A stretch of 64,000 bases of DNA from Flammeovirgaceae bacterium (GTDB lineage Bacteria; Bacteroidota; Bacteroidia; Cytophagales; Cyclobacteriaceae), in the NCBI GenBank assembly GCA_021299455.1, contig JAJTGQ010000032.1, positions 1-64,000 of the forward strand, read 5' to 3'. The notes under the pieces are model-generated. The model did not search any database. It saw only the letters and a list, made by a program, of their open reading frames with translations, and was not told the DNA's origin. A program made the translations under genes and the position numbers. This document shows positions 1 to 10,487 of the stretch, piece by piece (positions within the stretch are counted from its first letter, which is position 1; each line of letters begins with the position of its first letter).

Positions 1-3000
1 ACATGGAAGATCTTTGGACTTTCCATTTCCTTAACTCTATCTTCGCTCGCAAATCCTTCGACATATTCTGTGGTTTTCCACCCCTTCTCCTTCAACAATT
101 GCTCTAATTCGTTCACTTCCTTTTCTGTTCCTGGCAACGAAGATACCTTTCGGCTGTTAGACGCAGAAGCATAGAAAGTCGGATTGCCAAACATAGTTGC
201 TGATTTTGAACTCACTTCAATCTTTGTCTTGAGCTTTCGCAAATACAAATCTTTGGTATTGCTAACCAACACAATGTTTGCATTATCGATCACATACTTG
301 CCGTCAGGTGTTGGAATAGCTTCCAGGTTTAATTGGTTATAAACACCGTCTGGTGAAAGATAGATCACTGAACTTAGTCCAATTTCCTTTTGGATGGGCT
401 CCCAAAATACTTTGTACGAAAATTTATCTTCGCCTTTCGTAGTTATTATATTTCTGAAGTACTTAAAGAACTTAGTCTCCATGCGGTGTCCTTCGGGCAA
501 TTCGATGGATTTCGGCCGGCCGATATCGCTCTTCACATAGAGTGCCTGATAAATAATTGAGTCGGTAAATGTGTGATCGAAGTAGCGATAGCGAACCATC
601 TCCATGGCCACTTCATTCTTAGCCAGAGACTTTTTCACATTCTCGTAGGTCACCTTTTTTACTTCAAGATTTTGACCAAACAATTCAGATTTTTCGCTCA
701 GTATACGTTCTAACTTTTCTACTTCACTGTTCAATGCGGCCGCATCAATTGCATTTAACGTCAACTGCTCGGTACTCATTGAAAGTACATTGGTGAGAAA
801 TTCCTTTTTCTTTACCCAATCACCGTACGTGTCTTTCAATGACTGATCGTTACTGCTTAAGATCCGCTCGCGAATCTTAATAGATGAACTCAATAACAGT
901 GCTTTTGTCAGTAACTGGTAGTCATACACCTTACCACTCAAGTCTCGAAAATCATCCAACTGACCAAATGCCAATGTGTTATAAAATTCAAAATCGCCTT
1001 TAATCGTGTTCCAATACTTTGCTTTCTCACGCTCACTAAGCGCAGGGAAATATTGTTTGATAAAGTTCTCATAGTTTGACAGCGCCTCTTCAATGTTTCT
1101 CTTTGACCTCTTGTAATCTTTTTCCATGTAATAGACTTTGGCTTGCCTGGAAAGAATCTTCACATACTCCGGGTGTGTCTTATTGAAATATTTTTCATAA
1201 ATGCCCTTCGACTGTAAATAATACTCCTCTGCTTTTTTGTAGTTCTTCAATTGGTAGAACACATCCCCTGTAAGAGTAAAAATGGCCGCAGCATTAATAT
1301 TATTTTTCGACCCCGTTTTTTTTCTCCAAATCGCTTCCGCCTGAGTGAGCGAGCTAAAAGCCGCATTATATTTTTTTGCCGCGATGTTTATAAAGGCAAC
1401 ATTTTTTAGAATATCCGCATACTGTGGATTTTCGACACCCAACCTTTTGCCCATAATCTGCTGAGCTTCTAGCATTAACTTTTCAACATTCTCAAACTGA
1501 TCGCCCTTATAGAATTTGACAAGGGACAACTGAGCCAGAGATTTGGCTACTTCGATGTGATTACGTCCGTATTGTCTTTCTTGACTAGTAAGCGCTTTTT
1601 CAATATTTTCTTCTGCTCTTTCATAATCACCAATCGCATATTCGATATCTCCTAATAGTTTTTGCGTGGAAGCCGTTTTTGAAGACTTGTCGCCATAGAT
1701 GGCAATCGCAATCTGGTTGGCGCGTTGAGCAATTTTATCCGCTTCGGTATAGTCGCCTTCCGCGAGTGAAAGTCGGCCGCTGTTTACTAAGGGATCGATT
1801 AATCGAATAGAACTTTTGCCATAAAGTTTTTCATACTCTTTAATCAGATTCCCCAGCAGTTCCTCAGTCGCAGTGTAGCGCCCTAATTGTATATATAGAC
1901 TGGATAACTGCTGTGCTGTGCTCAATTCATCAAATCCAAAAAGGTTATCGGCACGCAGTATAATTTTTCGGGTTCGATCAAGATTATCTTCGGCTTCATC
2001 AAAAAGACCTTGCACCCCAAATAGCGTGGCCTGTGTTTCAATAGCCGAAATCAAAAACACTTTCTTATCCTCATCTTTACGAAACTCTTCCAGTATTTTC
2101 AGCGACTTATTGATGCTTTCTTCCGCCTTTTCATACTCACCTAGTTTGATTTGAAGGCGCGCAATATTCGTCAACTCTGAACCATATAAGAAATCTGTAT
2201 CATCGTATTTAGCGCGCGCCACAAGACCTGCCTTATCTAATGCTTGACTGGCATCGGAAAAACGGTCGGTAAGTTCATAAAGAATAGCCAAGTGATTGAG
2301 AATATCTAAATGATCTTTATGCCATGCACCAATTTCTTTGGCTACTACATCGTCAAAACTCTCCTTGTATATTTTTGTTGATTCGGTAATATTATTTGTG
2401 TAGTCCAGATAGTAGTTAGCTAACTTAACTCTGGCCAAATGCGTTTCCGGGGCTTGCTCTCCAAATAAATCAGACTTTATTTCAACAATTGATTTCAGGT
2501 ACTTTTCTCCATTCGCATAATTTTTTTCATAAATAGCCAATCCGGCAAGGAATTCAAGCACAGCTGCTGTAACCATATTATTTTTTGGAAGATCTTTTGC
2601 GTTCGCTAAAAGAGCGTTGGCATCTTTCTCCAAATTCTTCGTCTTTTCTTTACTCAGTTTCGAGTCAAATTCTACCGCACTCAAACGCACCTTGTAACTA
2701 CTTCCTTCCTTGTAATTTTTCTTGATCATTTTTTCGTACTCCAATTTCAGGTTGGAATAGCGGCTTATATTATCCTGAGCTAATAATCTTTTTAACTGCG
2801 CTTCATAGATAAAGGCAGCGAGATAGTGCGAATTCTTATGTGTAGTTAATAGGCTATTGAGTGCTCGGGAATAGCCAGTTCCTGGTGGAAAATCCTGATC
2901 CAGGTTGAGACCTCCGTCAACTAAGAGATTAGACCACAGAAAAACGCAATTCGCATATGCGAATGATCCATCTCCCATATTTTTGTCAATCCAACGGTGT

Positions 3001-3719
3001 GTAGCTGAAAAACTAGAATCTGCACTATTGAACATACCTTGATTGCCATAGGCATTAGAGATTCCGGTTAACAGTCTGGCGTATTGCTGATAGCGAGGCA
3101 ACAACTCGACATCAGAAAGTTTTCTGCTTTTCAAGTTTCCTTTGTCATCCACATAAGTGACTTGCTTAACGGAACGGCTTGCATAATACTTTTCGTTTTT
3201 TCGCAGCAAAGCTATTGCTTCCCTGTAGTATCCTTGGCCCGTCATAGCTTCGGCCATCGCCACCTCCCAATGAGCCTTTGTTTCCTCCGTGAAAAATGCA
3301 CCCTTGTCTAGAATTCTTTTTGCGTCTTCGAGGTAAGTCCTCGCTACCCGATAAGACCCATTTTGGGTATACAACTCAGCAACACTTAAAAGTAGCAACC
3401 CGTGTTTTTGACTTGCTTCTTGATCAATCAACAAACTTTTTGAAATGGCGGTTTTGACATTGCTCTCAAAGTCGGCAAAACGGCCAGAAGCCAAATTACA
3501 TTTAGCTGTAATCAGATAGTATTTTACCAAATACGGGTTGGGTTCTCCCAGTTTCTTGAAGTTCTTCTTCTTAAATTTTTCCAACGCAGAAATAGCCTTG
3601 TTATAGTCGCCCGTTTCAAAAGTAGTTTCTATAGCCAAAATAGCTTTGTCGTATTTGGCTTGTGACCAAGCTGTGAACGTAACAAAGGAAAGAAGACCAA
3701 CGATCTTAACGATTTTCAT
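1..3719 (-). CDS. Exported TPR-repeat protein with C-terminal CHAT (caspase-HetF-associated) domain; C-terminus cut by the window edge
   Basis: Manual minus-strand translation from ATG at 3719 (MKIVKIVGLLSFVTFTAWSQAKYDK..., signal peptide) runs open to base 1; many TPR-like repeats, then VYNQLNLEAIPTPDGKYVIDNANIVLVSN...SLPGTEKEVNELEQLLKEKGW typical of CHAT domains. Absent from the supplied ORF track because it has no stop in the window. Confidence 0.85.
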   Translation of the reverse strand, partial: MKIVKIVGLLSFVTFTAWSQAKYDKAILAIETTFETGDYNKAISALEKFKKKNFKKLGEPNPYLVKYYLITAKCNLASGRFADFESNVKTAISKSLLIDQEASQKHGLLLLSVAELYTQNGSYRVARTYLEDAKRILDKGAFFTEETKAHWEVAMAEAMTGQGYYREAIALLRKNEKYYASRSVKQVTYVDDKGNLKSRKLSDVELLPRYQQYARLLTGISNAYGNQGMFNSADSSFSATHRWIDKNMGDGSFAYANCVFLWSNLLVDGGLNLDQDFPPGTGYSRALNSLLTTHKNSHYLAAFIYEAQLKRLLAQDNISRYSNLKLEYEKMIKKNYKEGSSYKVRLSAVEFDSKLSKEKTKNLEKDANALLANAKDLPKNNMVTAAVLEFLAGLAIYEKNYANGEKYLKSIVEIKSDLFGEQAPETHLARVKLANYYLDYTNNITESTKIYKESFDDVVAKEIGAWHKDHLDILNHLAILYELTDRFSDASQALDKAGLVARAKYDDTDFLYGSELTNIARLQIKLGEYEKAEESINKSLKILEEFRKDEDKKVFLISAIETQATLFGVQGLFDEAEDNLDRTRKIILRADNLFGFDELSTAQQLSSLYIQLGRYTATEELLGNLIKEYEKLYGKSSIRLIDPLVNSGRLSLAEGDYTEADKIAQRANQIAIAIYGDKSSKTASTQKLLGDIEYAIGDYERAEENIEKALTSQERQYGRNHIEVAKSLAQLSLVKFYKGDQFENVEKLMLEAQQIMGKRLGVENPQYADILKNVAFINIAAKKYNAAFSSLTQAEAIWRKKTGSKNNINAAAIFTLTGDVFYQLKNYKKAEEYYLQSKGIYEKYFNKTHPEYVKILSRQAKVYYMEKDYKRSKRNIEEALSNYENFIKQYFPALSEREKAKYWNTIKGDFEFYNTLAFGQLDDFRDLSGKVYDYQLLTKALLLSSSIKIRERILSSNDQSLKDTYGDWVKKKEFLTNVLSMSTEQLTLNAIDAAALNSEVEKLERILSEKSELFGQNLEVKKVTYENVKKSLAKNEVAMEMVRYRYFDHTFTDSIIYQALYVKSDIGRPKSIELPEGHRMETKFFKYFRNIITTKGEDKFSYKVFWEPIQKEIGLSSVIYLSPDGVYNQLNLEAIPTPDGKYVIDNANIVLVSNTKDLYLRKLKTKIEVSSKSATMFGNPTFYASASNSRKVSSLPGTEKEVNELEQLLKEKGWKTTEYVEGFASEDRVKEMESPKIFH

Positions 3720-3805
3720 AAATTAAAAATTTGCAGAATAAAGATACTAACTTTTGACGAATAGGCGTATTAAAACCTCGTCATGAAAGATGAGAAGCCA
3801 TTTAT

Positions 3806-5929
3806 TTACGACTCTAACAGCTGATGGAGAATTGTTTTTGCAGCCTCGGTAATCGGTGTTCCAGGCCCAAAAATTCCTGTAACGCCTGCATTGTACAAAA
3901 AATCATAATCCTTTTTGGGAATTACTCCACCCGCCACCACGCGAATATCCGGACGTCCTATTTTTTTCAATGCTGCGATCAGCTCCGGAACAAGCGTTTT
4001 GTGTCCAGCAGCCAAACTGCTGGCACCCACTACATGCACATCATTTTCTGCGGCTTGTTTTGCCACTTCCTCTGGCGTTTGAAAGAGCGGTCCGATATCT
4101 ACATCAAAACCCAAATCAGCAAATGCAGTAGCGATGACTTTAGCACCACGATCATGACCGTCTTGGCCCATCTTAGCAACCAAAATACGAGGTCTTCTCC
4201 CGTCCAATTCAGCAAATTCATCCGACAGCGCCCTTACTGCGGCCAACTCTTTTTTGTTTTTCATTTCACTCGAATATACGCCTGAAATAGATTGAATGGT
4301 TGCCTTATAGCGGCCAAACGTCTTTTCCATCGCTGCAGAAATTTCACCAAGTGTTGCTCGATTCCTTGCGGCAACAATGGCAAGTTCAAGCAAATTGCCT
4401 TCGTCAGTTGAAGCGGCCTTCTCCAATTCCTGCAACGCTGCGTCTACAGATTGTTGATTTCTCTCGCGTTTCAGCTTTTCTAATCGTGCAATTTGTTCTA
4501 GTCGTACTGCTGTATTGTCGATATCCAAAATTTCGAAATCAGGCTTTTCTTCCGTCTGGTATTGATTGACACCTACAATCACATCTTTACCAGAGTCGAT
4601 TCGGGCTTGCTTGGCTGCAGCCGCTTCTTCAATTCTCATTTTCGGAATACCACTCTCAATCGCCTTTGTCATTCCACCTAGGTTCTCGACTTCTTCGATT
4701 AACGCCCACGCCTTGTCGACCAATTGCTCCGTTAAATATTCCACATAAAAGGAACCACCAAGTGGATCGACCACTTTTGTTACGCCCAATTCTTTCTGAA
4801 GGTATAACTGTGTGTTACGGGCGATTCTGGCAGAAAAATCTGTAGGCAATGCAATGGCCTCATCTAATGAGTTTGTATGCAGCGACTGCGTTCCACCGAA
4901 CACAGCAGCCAACGCTTCGATGCACGTACGCGTGACGTTGTTATAAGGGTCTTGTTCGGTTAAGCTCCATCCAGATGTTTGGCAATGGGTGCGCAACGCC
5001 ATCGACTTTGGATTTTTCGGATGAAATTGCTGCACAATACGCGCCCACAGTAAACGGCCGGCACGCAACTTGGCCACTTCCATAAAAAAATTCATGCCGA
5101 TGCCCCAAAAGAAAGACAGCCTCGGTGCGAAATCATCGATAGCAATTCTGGCTTTCAAACCTGCACGAATATATTCTAATCCGTCAGCCAATGTGTAGGC
5201 CAATTCGAGATGGGCTGGCGCGCCAGCTTCATGCATGTGATACCCGCTTATACTTATACTATTGAACTTAGGCATCTGCTTTGAGCAATAGGAAAAAATA
5301 TCGGCAACAATTCGCATGGAACTCGCAGGCGGATAGATGTACGTATTGCGTACCATGAACTCTTTCAAAATATCATTTTGAATTGTGCCGCTTAGTTGAC
5401 TTGGCTTTACACCTTGCTCTTCAGCAGCTACAATGTAAAAAGCCATGATAGGGATAACAGCTCCATTCATCGTCATTGAAACCGACATCTTATCAAGCGG
5501 AATCTGATCAAACAAAATTTTCATGTCCAATACAGAATCGATTGCCACACCTGCCTTACCTACATCACCAGCCACACGTGGATGATCTGAATCATAACCC
5601 CGGTGCGTGGCAAGATCGAACGCTACTGAAAGGCCTTTTTGACCGGCCGCTAAGTTTCTTCTATAGAATGCATTCGATTCTGCTGCCGTAGAAAATCCAG
5701 CATATTGCCTGATCGTCCATGGGCGCACGGTATACATGGTAGCATAAGGGCCACGCAAATAAGGAGGAAGACCAGCTTGTAAGTCACCTAGTTTCTTGTT
5801 CTTTATGTCTGCAGCAGAATATTCCGACTTAATCTCAATTTTCTCTGGAGAAATCCAAGACTCATTTGCCCCACTTACTGGTGAAGCAACTAATGAATTG
5901 AGGGTGACAGTTGAAAAATCCGGTTTCAT
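3806..5929 (-). CDS. mutB: Methylmalonyl-CoA mutase, large (catalytic, B12-binding) subunit
   Basis: 707 aa; [61 protein letters not shown] and C-terminal B12 motif [29 protein letters not shown]. Confidence 0.97.
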   Translation of the reverse strand: MKPDFSTVTLNSLVASPVSGANESWISPEKIEIKSEYSAADIKNKKLGDLQAGLPPYLRGPYATMYTVRPWTIRQYAGFSTAAESNAFYRRNLAAGQKGLSVAFDLATHRGYDSDHPRVAGDVGKAGVAIDSVLDMKILFDQIPLDKMSVSMTMNGAVIPIMAFYIVAAEEQGVKPSQLSGTIQNDILKEFMVRNTYIYPPASSMRIVADIFSYCSKQMPKFNSISISGYHMHEAGAPAHLELAYTLADGLEYIRAGLKARIAIDDFAPRLSFFWGIGMNFFMEVAKLRAGRLLWARIVQQFHPKNPKSMALRTHCQTSGWSLTEQDPYNNVTRTCIEALAAVFGGTQSLHTNSLDEAIALPTDFSARIARNTQLYLQKELGVTKVVDPLGGSFYVEYLTEQLVDKAWALIEEVENLGGMTKAIESGIPKMRIEEAAAAKQARIDSGKDVIVGVNQYQTEEKPDFEILDIDNTAVRLEQIARLEKLKRERNQQSVDAALQELEKAASTDEGNLLELAIVAARNRATLGEISAAMEKTFGRYKATIQSISGVYSSEMKNKKELAAVRALSDEFAELDGRRPRILVAKMGQDGHDRGAKVIATAFADLGFDVDIGPLFQTPEEVAKQAAENDVHVVGASSLAAGHKTLVPELIAALKKIGRPDIRVVAGGVIPKKDYDFLYNAGVTGIFGPGTPITEAAKTILHQLLES

Positions 5930-7065
5930 GCGTTAGTAAGAAGTTGAAATTTTTTCCAAGCCTCGTCTGCCAATTCTTTAGTGAGCTGTTCTACTAAGTA
6001 AGAACCAGCCAGTGGATCAGCCACTAACGAAAAAAAAGATTCTGCCCGCAAAACGGAAGATGTATTTCTCGCCATTCGCACCATGGTCGAATTCGTGTAA
6101 TCTTCTGGTTCTAGTGTTAGACCGTCACAACCACCCATTATCGCGGCCATCGCTGCATAAGTTTCTTTAATCAGATTTCCGTGAGGCTGAAATGCGGCAC
6201 TCACCCGCGCATTGGATACGGCATAAATAAAAAGCGGATTCGAAGAGTTGACTTGATAGGCAACTAATATTGCGTTCCACAATGCCCGTAAAACCCGCAG
6301 CTTCACCGCTTCCAGAAAGAAATCGTTTCCCAATTGAAACGAAAACGATATGTGAGAAGTCGCTTCCTCGGCCGATAATCCAAGCTCTTTCAAATGTTCT
6401 ACTCGTTCCACCGCTTTTAGCAATGCGGTTGCCAATTGACCGGCTGCTGTCTCTTCATTCGCTACCAGAACCCCAGCACCCCTAAAGTTTGGCCGTTCTC
6501 GAAACTTTACAATCTGGGAAAAATCGGGATCTCCTTTCCAATACAAATTGGTGTTAATACTTTCCTTGACGAATTTTTCGTCTGCAAACGCATGCAAGGA
6601 AGCCAAAAAACGTTCAGACTTGCCACTTATAAAAAAATGTGTCGCGCAATAGGGCATTTGAATTCCTTCCAGAAGTTTCCCCGCGTCTTCAAATTCAGCG
6701 GGCAAATCGAAAACAATGCCATCGGCACCGTTTTGTAGATGTTCTAGCGCTTGTGCATTCGCTTGCAATGCATCATTAACTAAAACTCTCGGCATATTAA
6801 GCCAATGACGGGCACCTCCAAAATTTTCAGAAGAAGCGGGCAGTCGTGCTGCCTGCCAACTTTTTACATCCGTTGCAGAATAGTAAGGATTCCACTCAAG
6901 TCCTTCCTTTCTTATGCGCAGATCTTCCAACCTGCTTCCATTTTCCAGCTCACTTGCTGCTGCCGTTGCCCAATTTTGGGTTGATTGCGCAGGAAAGATA
7001 TGTTCCACGAATTGTTTCACGAATTCAATTTTAGTTCTGCTCTCAAGTTGGAATTTAGTTTGCAC
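5926..7065 (-). CDS. mutA: Methylmalonyl-CoA mutase, small subunit
   Basis: 379 aa; mutase-like barrel sequence, overlaps mutB start by 4 nt (ATGA coupling). Confidence 0.92.
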   Translation of the reverse strand: MQTKFQLESRTKIEFVKQFVEHIFPAQSTQNWATAAASELENGSRLEDLRIRKEGLEWNPYYSATDVKSWQAARLPASSENFGGARHWLNMPRVLVNDALQANAQALEHLQNGADGIVFDLPAEFEDAGKLLEGIQMPYCATHFFISGKSERFLASLHAFADEKFVKESINTNLYWKGDPDFSQIVKFRERPNFRGAGVLVANEETAAGQLATALLKAVERVEHLKELGLSAEEATSHISFSFQLGNDFFLEAVKLRVLRALWNAILVAYQVNSSNPLFIYAVSNARVSAAFQPHGNLIKETYAAMAAIMGGCDGLTLEPEDYTNSTMVRMARNTSSVLRAESFFSLVADPLAGSYLVEQLTKELADEAWKKFQLLTNA

Positions 7066-7233
7066 TTTTTCAATAAGAATTAAAAAAAAGAATCAGATTC
7101 CACTACTGAAATTCTTTTCAAAAAGTCAAGAGTGAATTTTAATTTATATCACTTTTGGATTTCATTTTTTTTTACACCTTTGTCTCCCCCAAGAGAAAAA
7201 AACAACAAAAACCCCTATTCATTGAACTCAATA

Positions 7234-8664
7234 ATGCCCGTTGAAGCCGCTACTGTCTGGAATGATTGCCTGCACATCATCAAAGCGAGCGTAGACGAAC
7301 AAAGCTTTAACACGTGGTTTAAACCAATTACTCCTTTGCGCAATCAAGGAGAGGTATTGACGATTCAAGTACCCTCTCAATTCTTCTATGAGTGGCTGGA
7401 GGAGCATTATGTTCCCGTTCTCAAAAAAGCGGTGCATCAAGTTTTAGGTACAAATGGTCGGCTTGAATATTCCGTCATCGTTGACAGTGGAAATCATAAT
7501 AATCCTCCCGTATTGGTAAACTATCCCAACGGAAATGGATTTAAAAAAAGCAATGCACAAACCGTTAATGGGAACGGGCACGATGAATATTCGCCTTTCA
7601 GCTTCAAGGCACTAAACCCACAAACCGTAAATTCCAGGCTCAATCCGAATTATTCGTTTGACAACTTTGTAGAGGGAGACTGTAACCGACTAGCTCGCTC
7701 AGCCGGTGTAGCAGTGGCAAAAAAACCAGGCACTACTTCGTTCAACCCTTTGATGCTCTATGGCGGAGTGGGCGTAGGTAAAACACACTTGGTTCAAGCC
7801 ATTGGAAATGAAATCAAAAAAAATCTACCCTCGAAGATTGTATTATATGTAGATCAAAATGACTTTACCAGTCAGTTCTTAAATGCGTTGCAAAACCACA
7901 AGATGCAGGAATTCCAGAATTTTTATTTGCAGGTAGACTTGCTGATTTTGGATGACGTGCAGTTTTTAGCGGGCCGAGAAAAAACACAAGAAATATTTTT
8001 CCATATTTTTAATCAGTTGCACCAGTCGGGTAAGCAGATCATCATGACGAGCGATTGCCCGCCACGTGATTTGAAAGGTTTCCAAGAGCGACTCCTCTCT
8101 AGGTTTAAATGGGGTCTTACAGCAGACTTACAAGAGCCTGATTTCGAAACAAAACTTGCGATCATTCACAATAAGATGCAATCCGATGGTATCGAAATTC
8201 CAACTGAGGTGGCGGAATACCTCGCGTTTAGTGTAGATACCAACTTGCGCGATATGGAAGGAGTCTTGAACTCATTACTCTTCCACGCGACTCTGTTGAA
8301 AAAAGAAATCGATTTAGAGCTTGCAAAAGAAGTTCTAAAGAACATCGTTAAAGAAATTCAAGCGGATGTAAGTGTTGACTTCATCCAAAAAACAGTGGGC
8401 GATTACTTCAAAGTTGACTTGGAAGCAATGAAGAGCAAGGTGAAGAAGCGCGAAATCGTTATTCCTCGCCAAACCGCTATGTATTTCTGCAAACGCTACA
8501 CCCAGTTAACTTTAGCACTGATTGGCGAAAACTTTGGCGGTAGAGATCATAGCACGGTGATCCACGCTTTGGAATCCGTTGAAGACATGATGAAAACAGA
8601 TGCCAACTTCAAAAACAGCGTAGAAGAACTGACAAAGAAGTTTAAGTCACGTATTTCGGCTTAG
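7234..8664 (+). CDS. dnaA: Chromosomal replication initiator protein DnaA (start moved from 7132 to MPVEAATVW at 7234)
   Basis: Walker A GGVGVGKTHLVQAIGNE, LLILDDVQFLAGREKTQEIFFHIFNQL, C-terminal GGRDHSTVIHALESVE signature. Confidence 0.97.
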   Translation: MPVEAATVWNDCLHIIKASVDEQSFNTWFKPITPLRNQGEVLTIQVPSQFFYEWLEEHYVPVLKKAVHQVLGTNGRLEYSVIVDSGNHNNPPVLVNYPNGNGFKKSNAQTVNGNGHDEYSPFSFKALNPQTVNSRLNPNYSFDNFVEGDCNRLARSAGVAVAKKPGTTSFNPLMLYGGVGVGKTHLVQAIGNEIKKNLPSKIVLYVDQNDFTSQFLNALQNHKMQEFQNFYLQVDLLILDDVQFLAGREKTQEIFFHIFNQLHQSGKQIIMTSDCPPRDLKGFQERLLSRFKWGLTADLQEPDFETKLAIIHNKMQSDGIEIPTEVAEYLAFSVDTNLRDMEGVLNSLLFHATLLKKEIDLELAKEVLKNIVKEIQADVSVDFIQKTVGDYFKVDLEAMKSKVKKREIVIPRQTAMYFCKRYTQLTLALIGENFGGRDHSTVIHALESVEDMMKTDANFKNSVEELTKKFKSRISA

Positions 8665-8666
8665 TC

Positions 8667-9800
8667 TTAGTTAGCCACTTTTCTGAAAAGAGTTGGATCA
8701 ATTCCGGGAATCACTCTTAGTGCGTTTTCATAATACACCTTTTTAAGTACTGAGTCGGGAAGCTCTAGCCCGTACATTTTCCAGTGCGCATGATATTTTC
8801 GATAGTAGTCAAAATACTCATCGCCTGTCTCTAGCACCCGGAAGTAGGTATAGTATTCTTCTTTTTTATAGGTGTCTTTGCCAAACATTACCCGATCTTG
8901 GTATTTGATCATAAAAGCACGCGCTGCTTTCGGTTGCCTGCCGAGCTCTGCCAACACCGCCCCCAGTTCAGTGTACACGTTGGGCATTTCATCGAACAGT
9001 TTTCCTAATCGTTCTAAATCATTTCCGAACCAACCAAGGTGGGCATCAATGAACTTCGTGTTCGGGTGTTTTTTGAAAACATGATGTTGTTCGCCCATTA
9101 TCTGCTCGAAGGGTGGAATTTTCTTGGGGTCGCGATACCGATCCGGATTCTTTTTTAATTCTAACCAACGTTCATTGTGCTTGTCTTTCGGATTCCAAAA
9201 CGAATTCGGCTCACCCGAATGAATCAATACGGGAATACCCAACTCTCCACACTTCGCCCAGATCGGATCAAGTCGAGGATCATCCACGGCTATCCGATTG
9301 CCTTCATTGTCTTTGTCCGTTAGACCAAGTCCTTTGTACACTTTCAATCCTTTCACGCCTTGCTTTACCGCTTCTTCCATCATCGCAAGCGTTTCTTCCG
9401 GCCAGCCCTTGTCATCCAGATTTTCGAAATTGACATTGAGAAATACCACAAATCGGTTCGGGTGATTTTTGCTAACGTTGTCCAGTGACCACTCCAGAAC
9501 CTTTCCTCGAAAGCCACTTAAGTTTACCATCACGCCCATGTTGAGTGAATCCATTTCAACCACCAAGTCATCTAAATCTTGAACAGGCATAATCCATTGG
9601 TGATTGTGCACATCGATGAAAGGAAACTTTGAGTGAGTAAGTGGATGCTCCGGAACTTTTAAGGTAGAGATCGGATCATACTCTTCTACGTCAATTACAT
9701 TCAACTTGTATTGGATTCTTCCGATCATCCAAATAGCTACGCCAAGAAAAACAAGTATAAGGATAGGAAGCCCTATCCATTTCCGCTTAGAAAATGACAT
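8667..9800 (-). CDS. Amidohydrolase (TIM-barrel metal-dependent hydrolase, amidohydrolase 2 type) with N-terminal membrane anchor
   Basis: FPFIDVHNHQWIMP, IPVLIHSGEP, FIDAHLGWFGNDLERL, VMFGKDTYKKEEYY motifs. Confidence 0.85.
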   Translation of the reverse strand: MSFSKRKWIGLPILILVFLGVAIWMIGRIQYKLNVIDVEEYDPISTLKVPEHPLTHSKFPFIDVHNHQWIMPVQDLDDLVVEMDSLNMGVMVNLSGFRGKVLEWSLDNVSKNHPNRFVVFLNVNFENLDDKGWPEETLAMMEEAVKQGVKGLKVYKGLGLTDKDNEGNRIAVDDPRLDPIWAKCGELGIPVLIHSGEPNSFWNPKDKHNERWLELKKNPDRYRDPKKIPPFEQIMGEQHHVFKKHPNTKFIDAHLGWFGNDLERLGKLFDEMPNVYTELGAVLAELGRQPKAARAFMIKYQDRVMFGKDTYKKEEYYTYFRVLETGDEYFDYYRKYHAHWKMYGLELPDSVLKKVYYENALRVIPGIDPTLFRKVAN

Positions 9801-9838
9801 GGTTGATAATAAAAGTGCTTTTGAGCTTACTTAATCAA

Positions 9839-10384
9839 TTACTGCACCGTGATGGGCACCCGGACAATAATTTTATCCCAAACAAAATCCATATTTACTC
9901 CCGTAGAGTCGCTTGCAAAGTTGATGGTGAACTGCTCTGTCTCAGTGGGCGATTGAACAACTGGCACATCTACTTTCAAAACATCTTTTGTATAATCAGG
10001 CTCCATGACGCCCAAAAAAACACCGAGTTCGCTATTCAGCGAAACCTGAAAAGAATTGGCACCCGGTACGGCATACATGCGGTAACTACCGGCTTTTACT
10101 GCCTTTCCCGCGAAGTTGATATCCTTATTAAATGTAATTTCTGTAGCCGCATTGGCTCCGAGCCTCCAATATTTACCATAGGGTTGCAATGCACCGTCTT
10201 TCTCTTCACCAAAAATCAATCTGCCTCTTTTCGAAGGTTGGCCGAAAGCCACATTAATATCAAGGCCGTTTTCGCTGAACGCTTTAGTTGTGGGAGGGCT
10301 TTTTGGAAATAAATTACTGTAAACAATAAAACCTACGAAGACCACTAGGAGCAGGCCTACACCGATGAGTATTTTTTTTAACAT
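9839..10384 (-). CDS. DUF2911 domain-containing protein (likely start MLKKILIGVG downstream of the ORF-track start at 10438)
   Basis: PYGKYWRLGANAATEITFNKDINFAGKAVKAGSYRMYAVPG is characteristic of DUF2911; N-terminal TM helix. Confidence 0.8.
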   Translation of the reverse strand: MLKKILIGVGLLLVVFVGFIVYSNLFPKSPPTTKAFSENGLDINVAFGQPSKRGRLIFGEEKDGALQPYGKYWRLGANAATEITFNKDINFAGKAVKAGSYRMYAVPGANSFQVSLNSELGVFLGVMEPDYTKDVLKVDVPVVQSPTETEQFTINFASDSTGVNMDFVWDKIIVRVPITVQ

Positions 10385-10487
10385 AAATCTGGGGTTTGGT
10401 TGAAGTGATTTACAATATACGAAAATTTTAAAGAGCACTTCGTCTTAGAAAATCCCACTTATTAAAAAGGGATATCCTACCCGGCAA

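Noticed and set aside
3824-4748. Plus-strand ORFs inside the mutB gene (3824..4285, 4300..4569, 4566..4748)
   Set aside because: Antisense to a strongly supported methylmalonyl-CoA mutase; translations have no domain-like features.
7066-7233. oriC upstream of dnaA
   Set aside because: No cluster of TTATnCACA DnaA boxes seen in the short, AT-rich leader; dnaA is not always origin-proximal in this phylum.
9113-10312. Plus-strand ORFs 9113..9433 and 9794..10312
   Set aside because: Antisense to the amidohydrolase and DUF2911 genes; low-complexity shadow ORFs.
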